Part shown: in pieces, positions 18,603 through 27,246 of the stretch
How the letters are laid out: every line of letters begins with the position of its first letter
Position numbering within the stretch: the stretch's first letter is position 1
Assembly: GCF_001748245.1 (NCBI RefSeq)
Contig: NZ_BDFO01000001.1
Coordinates: 6,477,346-6,541,345 of the forward strand
Direction of reading: 5' to 3'
Length of the DNA stretch: 64,000 nucleotides
From: Oligoflexus tunisiensis
Lineage (GTDB): Bacteria > Bdellovibrionota_B > Oligoflexia > Oligoflexales > Oligoflexaceae
Translations under genes and position numbers: made by a program
The notes under the pieces: generated by a model
Told to the model about the DNA's origin: nothing
Database searches by the model: none
The model's input: the letters and a program-made list of their open reading frames with translations, nothing else

Positions 18603-18685
18603 AGCGGCTCCTGGAGATAACACATTCTGAAAAAAAGCCCCGCAGGGAGCGAGGCTGTCAGTTCATTATCTCTTAAAAAAGGAAG

Positions 18686-18835
18686 CGGCGGAAGGGTTGC
18701 GGCGGCTGCCGCAGAGCTTCGCTGCACTTTCCGGCGGAAGGGTTGCGGCGGCTGCCGCAGAGCTTCGCTGCACTTTCCGGCGGAAGGGTTGCGGCGGCTG
18801 CCGCAGAGCTTCGCTGCACTTTCCGGCGGAAGGGT
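18686..18835. repeat. 46-bp tandem repeat, three full copies plus a partial fourth
   Basis: Three identical 46-bp units begin at 18686, 18732 and 18778, and a partial unit of about 12 bp follows at 18824. Each unit holds GCGGC-GGCT-GCCGC and a GCAG...CTGC stem, so every copy can form GC-rich hairpins in RNA or single-stranded DNA. The unit length is not a multiple of three, and the array lies between the tolB stop codon and the kinase gene, so it is non-coding. It may act as a terminator or 3'-end stabiliser for tolB. Perfect identity of the copies suggests recent expansion and copy-number variation between strains. Confidence 0.9.
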
Positions 18836-18853
18836 CGCGCAGGCGCCGGAACT

Positions 18854-20281
18854 TTACTGACCCCGCCGGTTGGAGGACCAGTTGGGGGTCTGGGCATCGT
18901 AAAGCCCGCTGACATCCAGCTTCTGCTGATTGCTGCCATCCCGATTCATGATCCAAAGAGCATTCAGCCCCTTGGCATTCGAGCTTCCGATCCGGTTCGA
19001 TTGAAAGACGATCAGCTGACCATTGGGTGAAAAGCTGGGGTTTTCGCTGTCGCCACTTTTCAGGGTCAGACGCTCGAGCTGCGTGCCATCAGGATTCATG
19101 ATAAAAATGTCCCAGCGATCGATATCGCGATCATAACCACCGAAGGCGATCTTATCGGATTCCGGCGTCCAGGCCGGGGTTGCATTATACCAGCCCGAGT
19201 AGGTCAGGCGTTTGTCGCCAGCGATCTTGGGTGTGTCGCCGTTCCAGGTCAAGGTTGCCACAAAAATATGAGGATTGCCGAAGCGACCGGAAACCCAGGC
19301 CAGCCACTTGCCATCTGGGGAAAATTTGGGATCCACATCCAGTCCCGATCCTTCCAGCAGCACCTTGCGATCGGAACCGGCCGGAGTGATGGTGAAGATA
19401 TCCGTATCATCGCCGCGTGAACTCGTATGCGCAATGACCTTGCCATTGGGTGCAAAGTTGCCTCCGCTGTCGAGACCAGGGGAGCTGGTCACCCGGCGTT
19501 TGGTGCGCGTCGTGGTATCGTAAACAAAAAGATCAGGGGACTTGGTTTCATAGGATGTGTAGACAAGGTAACGCCCATCCGCACTCCACATGGGCGAGAG
19601 GTGAGGCACGTCGCCATCGGTGATCTGCGTGATATTGGAGCCATCAAAGTCGGCAACAAAGATCTGCTTGCTCGAGGCCTTGGTGCGGCGTCCGACGAAA
19701 GCGATCTTGGAATTAAAGATGCCGGATTTTCCGGTGTAGGCTTCCAAAAGGAAGTCCGCGTACTGTCGAATCGAAGCCTTGTAATCGGTGATATGGGTGA
19801 ACTGCTTCGCCAGAATTTCCTTGCTGCGATTCACATCAAAGGTTTTAAAGGAGAGTGTCAGACCTTTCTGGGGATCTTCCGTCAGAGCTCCCATGGTCAG
19901 GGATTCCACGCCGAGCGCGCGCCACTGCACCACCTCTTCCCCACTCAAGCCTTTGCTGTCGGTGATCCAGGCTGCGGATTCCGTGGTCTTCCTGGCTTTG
20001 GCGAACTGATCCCAGGCGCCGCTATAGGCTCCTTCGGCCAGGGCTGAAAAAAAGCCGGAAAACTGCAAAAGACGCACCAGTTCCAGCGACCCTTCTTCGG
20101 CCAGTTTTTTTCCCTGGGGGCTCTGCACCTGGCCGGCGACCTGAATCTTTGGAATCGCCACAACCAGCTTGCGGAAGGCTGGATTATCGATATTGATCGT
20201 CATTTGGCTGCTGGGTTCAGCTCCATAGGCCGTGGACAGCACCGTCCAAAGGGCAAATAGTACGACGGACAGACGCTTCAT
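18854..20281 (-). CDS. tolB: TolB, periplasmic beta-propeller of the Tol system
   Basis: Periplasmic protein of about 475 aa. The signal peptide ends near STAYGAEP. An N-terminal domain (about 25-165) is followed by a six-bladed propeller with repeated PxWSPDG-type strands, such as PMWSADGRYLVYTS, PKFSPDGKWLAWVS and PSFSPNGQLIVFQS. TolB links inner-membrane TolQRA to the peptidoglycan-binding lipoprotein Pal, keeping the envelope layers together at division. It is the last gene of tolQRAB here; pal and cpoB, its usual neighbours, are absent, and a tandem repeat follows instead. I chose ATG 20281, with AGGAG upstream; an ATG at 20299 is also possible. It lies 21 bp after the TolA-like gene. 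Confidence 0.93.
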   Translation of the reverse strand: MKRLSVVLFALWTVLSTAYGAEPSSQMTINIDNPAFRKLVVAIPKIQVAGQVQSPQGKKLAEEGSLELVRLLQFSGFFSALAEGAYSGAWDQFAKARKTTESAAWITDSKGLSGEEVVQWRALGVESLTMGALTEDPQKGLTLSFKTFDVNRSKEILAKQFTHITDYKASIRQYADFLLEAYTGKSGIFNSKIAFVGRRTKASSKQIFVADFDGSNITQITDGDVPHLSPMWSADGRYLVYTSYETKSPDLFVYDTTTRTKRRVTSSPGLDSGGNFAPNGKVIAHTSSRGDDTDIFTITPAGSDRKVLLEGSGLDVDPKFSPDGKWLAWVSGRFGNPHIFVATLTWNGDTPKIAGDKRLTYSGWYNATPAWTPESDKIAFGGYDRDIDRWDIFIMNPDGTQLERLTLKSGDSENPSFSPNGQLIVFQSNRIGSSNAKGLNALWIMNRDGSNQQKLDVSGLYDAQTPNWSSNRRGQ

Positions 20282-20302
20282 TGTCTTCGAACTCCTCATG
20301 GT

Positions 20303-21169
20303 TCAGCGATTGCATTTCACAGCAATGGGTTCCCCTGCCATATCCTTCGGCGGCGGATTGAAAGGCGTGGATTTTTGCACGGTCTGCATACAGTAGTCAT
20401 CGAACACGGAATCCCCGGAGCTCGTGGACACTTCAACGTTCATCAGCTCACCGCGCACATTGATCACGATACTCAACACAGCAAACATATCCGCTTTGGT
20501 CACCTGGTAGGTGGAAGGCATGGCATAATTTCTTTTCAGCAAGGCTCCAAGATAGGCACGGTAGCGATTGTGTTCGGCTATGGCCACGATCCCGCCGGCA
20601 CTCTGGGTCACACCGGCATTTTTCAGGACATCACGGATCTGAGCCAGGTCGGATTTTTCCTGAGTCTTCAGCTCCTTGGTTTCCTCTTTCTGCTGCTCTT
20701 TCAGTTTTTCGCGGACGAGGCGTTCCAGAGCTTCGGATTTCTTGAGCTTGACGGCAGCGTCAGGCTTGACGATGGATTGTCCGTCCTCCTCCGCGTCCTT
20801 GGTAATGTTCTTGCCCTCTTCGATTTTCTCGTCTTTTTTCTCCTCCATCACCCCTTCCTCTTCCTTGATCTTTTCCTTGATCGTCACGGTTTTGGGAAGC
20901 TGCGGGAGCTGGTTGGTGGGCACGGTGGCCTCTTCGGCCTTTTCGGCGCTGGGAATCACGGTTTTGGGCGCCGAACCCATTTCCATTTCATTCAGGAGTT
21001 CGGTGTCTATGCTCCATTCTTCCAGGGCCGGTTGAGGGAGGCCGAAAATGTCGAACAAGCTGAGGATGAAGCCAATCAGATGGGCGGCTACGGATATACC
21101 GATAAAAATCATGAGCGAGCGGGAGTCTCTCGCCATGGCTTCGTTTTCGGACTCACTGATCGGTGCCAA
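20303..21169 (-). CDS. tolA: TolA-like / TonB-family energy transducer
   Basis: Inner-membrane protein of 288 aa with one N-terminal transmembrane helix containing SVAAHLIGFILSLF, the SxxxH motif of TolA/TonB. A long charged Lys/Glu-rich helical region (about 75-190) spans the periplasm. The C-terminal TonB-like domain (about 200-288) has YRAYLGALLKRNYAMPS and a Cys pair in DYCMQTV...AVKCNR. With TolQ and TolR it transmits proton-motive force to TolB and Pal. I chose TTG 21169 because GAGGGA lies 6 nt before it; ATG 21136 has no good site and would leave only a few residues before the helix. The charged stretch is much shorter than in E. coli TolA. Low sequence conservation makes TonB an alternative name, but position argues for tolA. 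Confidence 0.85.
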   Translation of the reverse strand: MAPISESENEAMARDSRSLMIFIGISVAAHLIGFILSLFDIFGLPQPALEEWSIDTELLNEMEMGSAPKTVIPSAEKAEEATVPTNQLPQLPKTVTIKEKIKEEEGVMEEKKDEKIEEGKNITKDAEEDGQSIVKPDAAVKLKKSEALERLVREKLKEQQKEETKELKTQEKSDLAQIRDVLKNAGVTQSAGGIVAIAEHNRYRAYLGALLKRNYAMPSTYQVTKADMFAVLSIVINVRGELMNVEVSTSSGDSVFDDYCMQTVQKSTPFNPPPKDMAGEPIAVKCNR

Positions 21170-21184
21170 GGGCGTCCCTCGTGA

Positions 21185-21613
21185 TTATGGTTTAGTGGGG
21201 GCCTGGGTCAACATGCTGATGCGGGTCACTCCGGCTAGCTTGGCTGCGCTCATGGCATCGACGACACGACCATAGACCACGGTCTTGTCCGCACGAATAT
21301 ACAGGTCCTTCTTCTCGCGCTGCTGGTACAGCTCCTTCAGGCGCTGATCCAGCACCCCGGCGGGAACTTCCATTTTCTCGATGAAATATTCGCCTTTGGA
21401 GTTGATCGACAGCACCACGCGATCTTCCGACATATCACGGCTGCGGGCCTTGCTGCTGGGCAGGTCCACATTAATGCCCCCGATGGAAAGGGGAGCCGTC
21501 ACCATGAAGATAATCAGGAGCACGAGCATCACATCGACCAAAGGCACGATGTTGATGTCGGCCATATGCCCACTCTCTTCCTCATTATCAGACTGGGATG
21601 ATTTAAAATCCAT
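21185..21613 (-). CDS. tolR: TolR/ExbD-family proton-channel subunit
   Basis: Inner-membrane protein of 142 aa with one N-terminal membrane helix and a periplasmic domain. The helix motif INIVPLVDVMLVLLIIFMV includes the conserved Asp that carries protons through the TolQR (ExbBD) motor. The periplasmic part (about 45-140) has the DLYIRADKTVVYGRVVDAM segment typical of the family. An unusually acidic N-terminus (SDNEEESGHM) faces the cytoplasm. It lies 9 bp after tolQ and 15 bp before the tolA-like gene, so translation of the set is probably coupled. Confidence 0.93.
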   Translation of the reverse strand: MDFKSSQSDNEEESGHMADINIVPLVDVMLVLLIIFMVTAPLSIGGINVDLPSSKARSRDMSEDRVVLSINSKGEYFIEKMEVPAGVLDQRLKELYQQREKKDLYIRADKTVVYGRVVDAMSAAKLAGVTRISMLTQAPTKP

Positions 21614-21622
21614 GAGAGCGCC

Positions 21623-22525
21623 TCACAGGGGTGAATGAGTGGAAGCCGCCGCTCCACCCTTTTTCTCGCTGACCAGATAGCGACCGACGATATTCAAAAA
21701 GTCAGCGCAGAACCCATCCAGGGAACCAACCAGATTGCGAATCTTGTTATTGGCCGCGTTAAAGCCAATCACAGCGGGAATGGCCGCCAAAAGACCAAAG
21801 GCCGTGGCGATCAAAGCTTCCGAAATACCAGGGGCGACCGCCGCGAGACTGGCCGAACCTGACCGCGCAATCCCTTCAAATGATCCCATGATACCCCAAA
21901 CTGTTCCGAAGAGGCCGATAAAAGGTGCGGAGGAGGCGATGATGGCGAGCAGAGACAGATACGATTCGAGTTTCTTTCGCTCGATACGCTTGGCTTTGCT
22001 GAGGGAGCGATTGAGGTTTTCAATCGCCGCGTTGATCGCCAGCTGCGGTTGGGTCGCATGCTCCTTCAGCTGACTGCCACGAACCAGCTCAGCATAGCCG
22101 GTCCGGAAGACTTCCTTGGCCGGACTATAAGGATACTCGCCCAGGCGGCTGTTCAGATCATTCAGCGAGCGGCTTTCCCAGAAATTCTTGATAAACGCCT
22201 CGCTGGTGGCGGTGTGTTTCTTCAGAATGACCAGTTTCCAAATAAAAATCGCCCAGCTGATCACCGAGAAGGAGATCAGGACCACGAGCACGGTGAAGAC
22301 GACGATACCACTGCGCCAGGCCTGGCTCAGGATGGACTGCGATCCAAAATCGGCGACTTCCGTCACGGTCTCACCCGCGACGTCACCGGCTTTGCTTGCA
22401 TCTGTGACCGGCGCACCCTGCGCCATTAGAGCTGCTCCTGATCCCAGACTCAGCATGAAAACCAAACTTAAACCTGTCACGATGCGAAAAATCCGGTGCA
22501 GTGCGAAATTCAACATCTGGCGCAT
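21623..22525 (-). CDS. tolQ: TolQ/ExbB-family proton-channel protein
   Basis: Inner-membrane protein of up to 300 aa of the MotA/TolQ/ExbB family. Three membrane helices are seen at about 75-100, 188-215 and 235-260. The last two carry the conserved SSAPFIGLFGTVWGIM and EALIATAFGLLAAIPAV motifs that line the proton path. Unusually, there is an extra N-terminal hydrophobic segment that looks like a signal peptide followed by an Ala/Gly/Asp-rich periplasmic tail. TolQ of E. coli lacks this, but ExbB of some phyla has it. The start may be ATG 22525 or ATG 22516; the GGGAG site is 2 nt from the first and 11 nt from the second. It heads tolQRAB and diverges from bioB. Confidence 0.92.
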   Translation of the reverse strand: MRQMLNFALHRIFRIVTGLSLVFMLSLGSGAALMAQGAPVTDASKAGDVAGETVTEVADFGSQSILSQAWRSGIVVFTVLVVLISFSVISWAIFIWKLVILKKHTATSEAFIKNFWESRSLNDLNSRLGEYPYSPAKEVFRTGYAELVRGSQLKEHATQPQLAINAAIENLNRSLSKAKRIERKKLESYLSLLAIIASSAPFIGLFGTVWGIMGSFEGIARSGSASLAAVAPGISEALIATAFGLLAAIPAVIGFNAANNKIRNLVGSLDGFCADFLNIVGRYLVSEKKGGAAASTHSPL

Positions 22526-22534
22526 GACTCCCGA

Positions 22535-22562
22535 TTGGTAATTTTGACATTTCTACTATACT
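22535..22562 (+). promoter_or_regulatory. Candidate sigma70 promoter for the biotin operon
   Basis: TTGGTA (22535-22540) and TATACT (22557-22562) are separated by 16 bp, about 140 bp before the bioB start. The match is reasonable but not strong. I see no clear BirA or BioR operator overlapping it. Confidence 0.35.
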
Positions 22563-22704
22563 ACAATCGCCGTTTCGTACCTGTCATCACTTAGGAGCTA
22601 AGATTGCTACCACGTTGCACCGTTTTCGCCAATATCTCTCGCAAACACCCATAAATTGTACTAAGAATGAGGCCCTGGAGAGGATCAAAAGAGGGGGTTT
22701 TTGG

Positions 22705-23751
22705 ATGTTGGACCTGGAACAATTGGCCTTGGGCGAACCGCGTTATGATTTTTCACGCGAGGAAATCCAGGCGATTTATGATTTGCCAATCACCACCCTG
22801 GTGTATCTGGCGCAAAGTGTCCATCGACGCTACTACGCTCCAGATGAAATTCAGATGAGCACGTTGCTGTCGATCAAAACAGGCGGTTGCAAGGAAAATT
22901 GCGCGTACTGCCCGCAGAGCGCCCATCACGCGACCAATGTGGCCGCGCATGGACTTCTGCCCGTGGACGATATCGTGGCTGCCGCCCGGGAAGCCAGGGA
23001 CAACGGTTCGAGCCGCTTCTGCATGGGCGCCGCCTGGCGGAATCCCCCGAAAAAGGGCCCCCAGTTCGAGAAGGTGCTCGAAGCCGTGCGCGAGGTACGC
23101 AAATTAGGCTTGGAAGTCTGCACGACCCTCGGCATGCTCGATGAAGAGCAGGCGCAGCAGCTCGCCGAAGCAGGCGTTTATGCCTACAATCATAACCTCG
23201 ACACCTCGCCCGAATACTACGGCGACATTATCAGCACGCGCGTCTATCAGGACAGGCTGAACACACTGGATAACGTCCGCAAAGCGGGCATGACCGTGTG
23301 CTGCGGCGGTATCGTGGGCATGGGCGAAACGAAAAACGACCGTGTTGGACTCCTGCATCAGTTGAACCAGCTCTGTCCGCATCCGGAATCTGTTCCTGTC
23401 AACCTTTTGGTGAAGATCGAAGGCACGCCTTTGGCCAACGAAAAGGATATCGATATCTTTGAAATGGTACGAACCGTTGCCACCGCCTGCATCATCATGC
23501 CGACCAGTCGGGTCCGTTTGTCCGCGGGTCGCACGCAGATGAGCGATGAGGCTCAGGCCCTTTGTTTTATGGCCGGTGCCAGTTCGATCTTTACCGGCGA
23601 TAAACTGCTGACCACCCCCAACCCGGGCGAGGATCGGGATCGCTCCCTTTTGCAGCGTCTTGGTTTGAAACCTGTGGAGGCCGGCTCACCCGAGCGTGAA
23701 CACACCAGCTGTGGAAAGGGCGACGGGGTTGCCTGCCAGGCGGCTCCCTGA
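22705..23751 (+). CDS. bioB: Biotin synthase BioB
   Basis: Radical SAM enzyme of 348 aa that inserts sulfur into dethiobiotin to make biotin. The [4Fe-4S] motif CxxxCxxC is C62-C66-C69 (GGCKENCAYCPQS). Other family motifs follow: YNHNLDTSPEYY, CCGGIVGMGE, PVNLLVKIEGTPL and the RLSAGR arginine ligand of the [2Fe-2S] cluster. I chose ATG 22705 because AGAGGGGG precedes it; the frame is open to a TTG at 22615, but that adds 30 unconserved residues. The last 25 residues extend beyond the core and contain Cys residues, common in BioB C-terminal tails. It overlaps bioF by one base (TGATG), showing translational coupling. Confidence 0.97.
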   Translation: MLDLEQLALGEPRYDFSREEIQAIYDLPITTLVYLAQSVHRRYYAPDEIQMSTLLSIKTGGCKENCAYCPQSAHHATNVAAHGLLPVDDIVAAAREARDNGSSRFCMGAAWRNPPKKGPQFEKVLEAVREVRKLGLEVCTTLGMLDEEQAQQLAEAGVYAYNHNLDTSPEYYGDIISTRVYQDRLNTLDNVRKAGMTVCCGGIVGMGETKNDRVGLLHQLNQLCPHPESVPVNLLVKIEGTPLANEKDIDIFEMVRTVATACIIMPTSRVRLSAGRTQMSDEAQALCFMAGASSIFTGDKLLTTPNPGEDRDRSLLQRLGLKPVEAGSPEREHTSCGKGDGVACQAAP

Positions 23752-24902
23752 TGAAAAAGCTCGCTGATCTCATCCAGGTGAGACTCGCAAAGCTGGACGC
23801 CTTGCACCGAAGGCGCCGCCTGCGACCCGTGGATCCGGACAGCGGGATTGATCTCACGCACAACGATTACATGGGCCTGCGCGAGGACCCCGGGTTTCAA
23901 GCGCGGGCGCGGGCTGCAGCAGCTCCGTGGCCAACGGGCTCTGGGGCCAGTCGCCTCCTTGGCGGCGAACACCCGATTTATGCTGAAGTCGAAGAGGCTT
24001 TTGCGGCATGGAAAGGTGCGGCCAGCTCCCTTTTCTTCACGTCCGGTTATGCCGCCAATGAAGCCTTGATGAGCGCCCTGCACCTCGGCGATGCCGTTTA
24101 TTTTTCGGATGAATGGAATCACGCGAGTCTGATCGATGGGATGCGTCTGGCGCGACTTAAACCCGAACAAAAACAAATCTTCCGGCACAATGATCTGGGG
24201 CATCTGGAAAGTCTGCTGCAAAAGTCAACGGCGCAGCTGAAGCTCGTCGTCGTGGAATCCCTTTATAGTATGGACGGTGATCTTTGTCCGGCACGGGAAC
24301 TGAGTGCGCTCGCTCAGCGTTATGAGGCTGTGCTAATCGTCGATGAAGCGCATGCCCTGGGTGTCTATGGACCTGAGGGTGAAGGCTGGATGGCGGCCCA
24401 GGGTGTCGATCACTCCCATTATATTTCCGTCAATCCCTGCGGCAAGGCCATGGCCGGCAGTGGAGCCTTCATCTGTGGGCCGGCCTGGCTTCGCGATCAT
24501 TTGATCAATACCGCACGCAGTTTTGTGTTTACCACCGGGGCTTCGCCCTGGCTGGCGGCCGCTCTTCAGGAAAGCATCCGGACCATGAAAGGTCTGACGT
24601 CAGAGCGGGAAGCCTTTGCCGCCCGGGTCGAACGTCTGCATCGGCATATCGAAGCGCTTGGCTTCAATAAAGGTGGCAGCGTTTCCCATATCATTCCCAT
24701 CATTCTCGGACCGGAAAGCGCAGCCCTGGCCGCGGAGAATTTTTGCGCGGAACGCGGGGTTCTGGCCCGGGCCATTCGTCCTCCCACTGTTCCCGAGGGC
24801 AGCGGCCGCCTGCGTCTCTCCCTGCATGCCGGTCTTTCGGATGCCGATGAGGAGCGGATCAAAGAAGTTCTGACGGAACTGGCTCAAAGGATCATTGCAT
24901 GA
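23751..24902 (+). CDS. bioF: 8-amino-7-oxononanoate synthase BioF
   Basis: PLP enzyme of 383 aa that condenses pimeloyl-ACP/CoA with L-alanine, the first dedicated ring-forming step of biotin synthesis. Visible motifs are LTHNDYMGL, GSGASRLLGGEH, FTSGYAANEA, the DEAHALGVYG aspartate/histidine that contacts PLP, and K232 in NPCGKAMAGSGAFI. The Lys motif differs slightly from the usual T(L/F)(S/G)KA, but spacing is right. It overlaps bioB by 1 bp and the downstream bioDA by 4 bp. BioC and BioH are not in the window, so pimelate supply is encoded elsewhere or by other routes. Confidence 0.95.
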   Translation: MKKLADLIQVRLAKLDALHRRRRLRPVDPDSGIDLTHNDYMGLREDPGFQARARAAAAPWPTGSGASRLLGGEHPIYAEVEEAFAAWKGAASSLFFTSGYAANEALMSALHLGDAVYFSDEWNHASLIDGMRLARLKPEQKQIFRHNDLGHLESLLQKSTAQLKLVVVESLYSMDGDLCPARELSALAQRYEAVLIVDEAHALGVYGPEGEGWMAAQGVDHSHYISVNPCGKAMAGSGAFICGPAWLRDHLINTARSFVFTTGASPWLAAALQESIRTMKGLTSEREAFAARVERLHRHIEALGFNKGGSVSHIIPIILGPESAALAAENFCAERGVLARAIRPPTVPEGSGRLRLSLHAGLSDADEERIKEVLTELAQRIIA

Positions 24903-26887
24903 AACTCTTTGTTACGGGAACCGGGACCGATGTCGGCAAGACCATCATATCCGCCGCCCTGCTGGTCGGAGCCGCCCGGCGTGGTCAGCCGCTGCATTAT
25001 TGGAAACCTGTGCAGACCGGTGGGGACTCGATCGACCGCGATCAGGTGGAGCGTCTTTGCCCCGCAGTCCAGCCCTATGCGGGACGCGTTTGGTCCTATC
25101 CCCTGCCCGCTTCTCCCGATCAGGCGGCGCAAGCCGCGGTGCGGGAGGCGCCTACGGTGGAAGCGATCGGCGCGGCGCTGGATCCTGCCGCGGATATTCT
25201 GATGGAAGGCGCCGGTGGACTCCTTGTTCCACTGAATGAGCAAAACGAAACCTGGCGCGATTGCATCCGCATGCTGCAGCTTCCGACGGTGGTGGTGGCC
25301 GGCAGTGGGCTCGGCACGCTCAATCACACCCTTTTAACGCTGGAAGCCCTGGATGCTGCCGGCATTGAAGTCCTCGCCGTGGTGATCAATGGACCGGCGC
25401 ATGAGGCCAATCTCCAAAGCCTCAAGCGCATGCGACCGGATCAGCGTTTTATTCCTTTTCCCTGGCTGGATCTCACGCAACCTTCCGCCGCATGGCACAG
25501 GGCCGCGGAGGAACTGTTCGATGCCGTCACGTTAAGAAACCAAACCACGGATCCTGCCGCCTGGTATGCCTATGATCGGCAGCATTGCTGGCATCCTTAT
25601 ACCCAGCATCAGACCGCACCGGATCCTCTGCCGCTCGTGAAGGCCCAGGGCATTTATCTGGAAACCGCGAGCGGTGAAAAACTGATCGATGCCAGCGCCT
25701 CGTGGTGGACCAATTCCACAGGTCACGGTCATCCCAAAGTCGGCGCGGCCATTGCCCGTCAGCATCAAAAAATCGATCACTGCATCTTTGCCGGCGCGAC
25801 ACACGAACCGGCGAGCCTTTTGGCGAAGGAGCTGGTGAAGCTTTCCCAGGGCCAGCTCCCCCGCGTGTTTTATTCGGACAACGGCAGCTGCGCAGTCGAA
25901 GTCGGCTTGAAAATGGTCGCTCAAAGCTGGCAGAATCGCGGCATTTATCATCGAAAGAGTTTTCTCTTCTTTAAAGGTGCCTATCACGGTGACACCTTCG
26001 GAGCCATGTCGGTCGGGGCCTCAGAAGGTTTTCATAAGGCCTTTTCCCCTTATCTTTTTGCCGGAAAAAGTCTTGCGCCTGTGACCTCCCACGCTTCACC
26101 GATCTGTCCGGAAGGACCGGAATCCCTGGCGCGCGGCCTCGATGAATTGAAAGCCATGTTTCAAAACCACGGGCATGAGCTGGCCGGTGTGATCATTGAA
26201 CCCTGGGTGCAGGGCGCATCGGGCATGAATTTTCAGGACCTGACCTGGCTGCAAACCCTTGGCCGCCTCTGCCGGGAATATGCTCTGCCGCTGATTCTCG
26301 ATGAAGTTTTCACGGGCATGGGCCGCGTCGGTTCCTATTTTGCATTTGAACGCGCCGGCCTGCAGCCCGATATCGTCTGTATCGCCAAGGGGCTGACCGG
26401 TGGGACTTTGCCTCTGGCTGTGACGCTCACGACCGAAGCGATGTTTGAAAGTTTTCTGGATCAGGATGGGTCCAAGGCTCTGCTGCATGGCCACACCTTT
26501 ACTGGCAGTGCCCTGGCCTGTGCGGCGGCGCTCGCGGCCCTCGACATCTATCGCAGTGAAAAAATTCTGGATCGCGTGGCTGCCATGGAAACGGAAACCC
26601 GGAACTGGATCGCGCGGCGGGCCCAGGACCTGGGGCTTATCTCCCCGCGGGCCCTGGGCGCCATCCTTGCCTTTGAATTGCCGGGTTCCGGCGCCGGGGA
26701 TTACTTTCATCCGCTGGCGCAAAAGGTTCCCACCATCGCCCGGCGCCATGGTCTGCTCATGCGAACCCTGGGCAACACCATGTATTTTGTGCCACCTTTG
26801 TCGATTCAAGCGGGGGAAGTGCGGGATGCGCTGCAGCGGATGGAGCGAACACTCGGCGATCTCCATCGTGAGAATGGCGCCGAGTGA
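24899..26887 (+). CDS. bioDA: Fused dethiobiotin synthetase-DAPA aminotransferase (BioD-BioA)
   Basis: Bifunctional protein of 662 aa. Residues 1 to about 215 are BioD: a P-loop GTGTDVGKT (K14), the YWKPVQTGG substrate loop and EGAGGLLVPL. Residues about 220-662 are BioA: WHPYTQ, the SASWWTNSTGHGHP substrate site, YSDNGSCAVEVGLKM, and PLP Lys K497 in IAKGLTGGTLPLAV. The order of reactions is BioA then BioD, whereas the fusion order is BioD then BioA, as in the plant BIO3-BIO1 protein. Fusion would allow channelling of 7,8-diaminopelargonate. Both active sites look complete, with no stop codon or frameshift at the junction. The start overlaps bioF by ATGA. The gene ends 23 bp from the convergent acidic-protein gene. 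Confidence 0.96.
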   Translation: MKLFVTGTGTDVGKTIISAALLVGAARRGQPLHYWKPVQTGGDSIDRDQVERLCPAVQPYAGRVWSYPLPASPDQAAQAAVREAPTVEAIGAALDPAADILMEGAGGLLVPLNEQNETWRDCIRMLQLPTVVVAGSGLGTLNHTLLTLEALDAAGIEVLAVVINGPAHEANLQSLKRMRPDQRFIPFPWLDLTQPSAAWHRAAEELFDAVTLRNQTTDPAAWYAYDRQHCWHPYTQHQTAPDPLPLVKAQGIYLETASGEKLIDASASWWTNSTGHGHPKVGAAIARQHQKIDHCIFAGATHEPASLLAKELVKLSQGQLPRVFYSDNGSCAVEVGLKMVAQSWQNRGIYHRKSFLFFKGAYHGDTFGAMSVGASEGFHKAFSPYLFAGKSLAPVTSHASPICPEGPESLARGLDELKAMFQNHGHELAGVIIEPWVQGASGMNFQDLTWLQTLGRLCREYALPLILDEVFTGMGRVGSYFAFERAGLQPDIVCIAKGLTGGTLPLAVTLTTEAMFESFLDQDGSKALLHGHTFTGSALACAAALAALDIYRSEKILDRVAAMETETRNWIARRAQDLGLISPRALGAILAFELPGSGAGDYFHPLAQKVPTIARRHGLLMRTLGNTMYFVPPLSIQAGEVRDALQRMERTLGDLHRENGAE

Positions 26888-26910
26888 TGGCTGCGAATGT
26901 CTGAAATCAA

Positions 26911-27246
26911 TCAGTCTTCATCATCTTCATCTTCAAAGACTTCATCGAGGGACTCTTCATCGGATTCCTCGTCATCTTCATCCAGGTACTCATCGTCGTC
27001 GTCGGCATAATCCACGTCATCGTCCACAACGGGAGCCACGACCGCCTCTTCGTCCTCTTCATTGGCTTCGCGCCAATCGTCCTCCTCGTCCTGATCCATT
27101 TCTTCCACGGCATATTCATCAGCAAGGTCTTCAAAACGCTGTTCCAACCAGTCCTTGGCGTCATCCTCGGACTCAAACCCCGCCTTCATGATTTTACCGG
27201 TTTCAATGTTATAGACTTTCCACAACAATGCTGGTTCTCCAATCAA
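26911..27246 (-). CDS. Very acidic small protein of unknown function
   Basis: Protein of 111 aa. The first 45 residues look folded (LLWKVYNIETGKIMKAGFESEDDAKDWLEQR), like a short beta-beta-alpha module that ends in a helix. The remaining 65 residues are almost entirely Asp/Glu with few other residues, giving an extreme negative charge. I do not recognise the family. Comparable acidic tails occur in nucleic-acid mimics, chaperone-like proteins and metal or ribosomal-protein binders, but nothing here decides between them. The gene is free-standing and convergent with bioDA; a 218-bp region upstream separates it from the divergent beta-barrel gene. Confidence 0.75.
   Translation of the reverse strand: MIGEPALLWKVYNIETGKIMKAGFESEDDAKDWLEQRFEDLADEYAVEEMDQDEEDDWREANEEDEEAVVAPVVDDDVDYADDDDEYLDEDDEESDEESLDEVFEDEDDED

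Noticed and set aside
18686..18835. Possible CRISPR array
   Set aside because: The 46-bp units are directly adjacent with no spacers, and no cas genes are near.
18673..18956. Small open frames running through the tandem repeat on both strands
   Set aside because: They exist only because the GC-rich repeat lacks stop codons; the 46-bp unit shifts frame at each copy, and no ribosome site or fold is seen.
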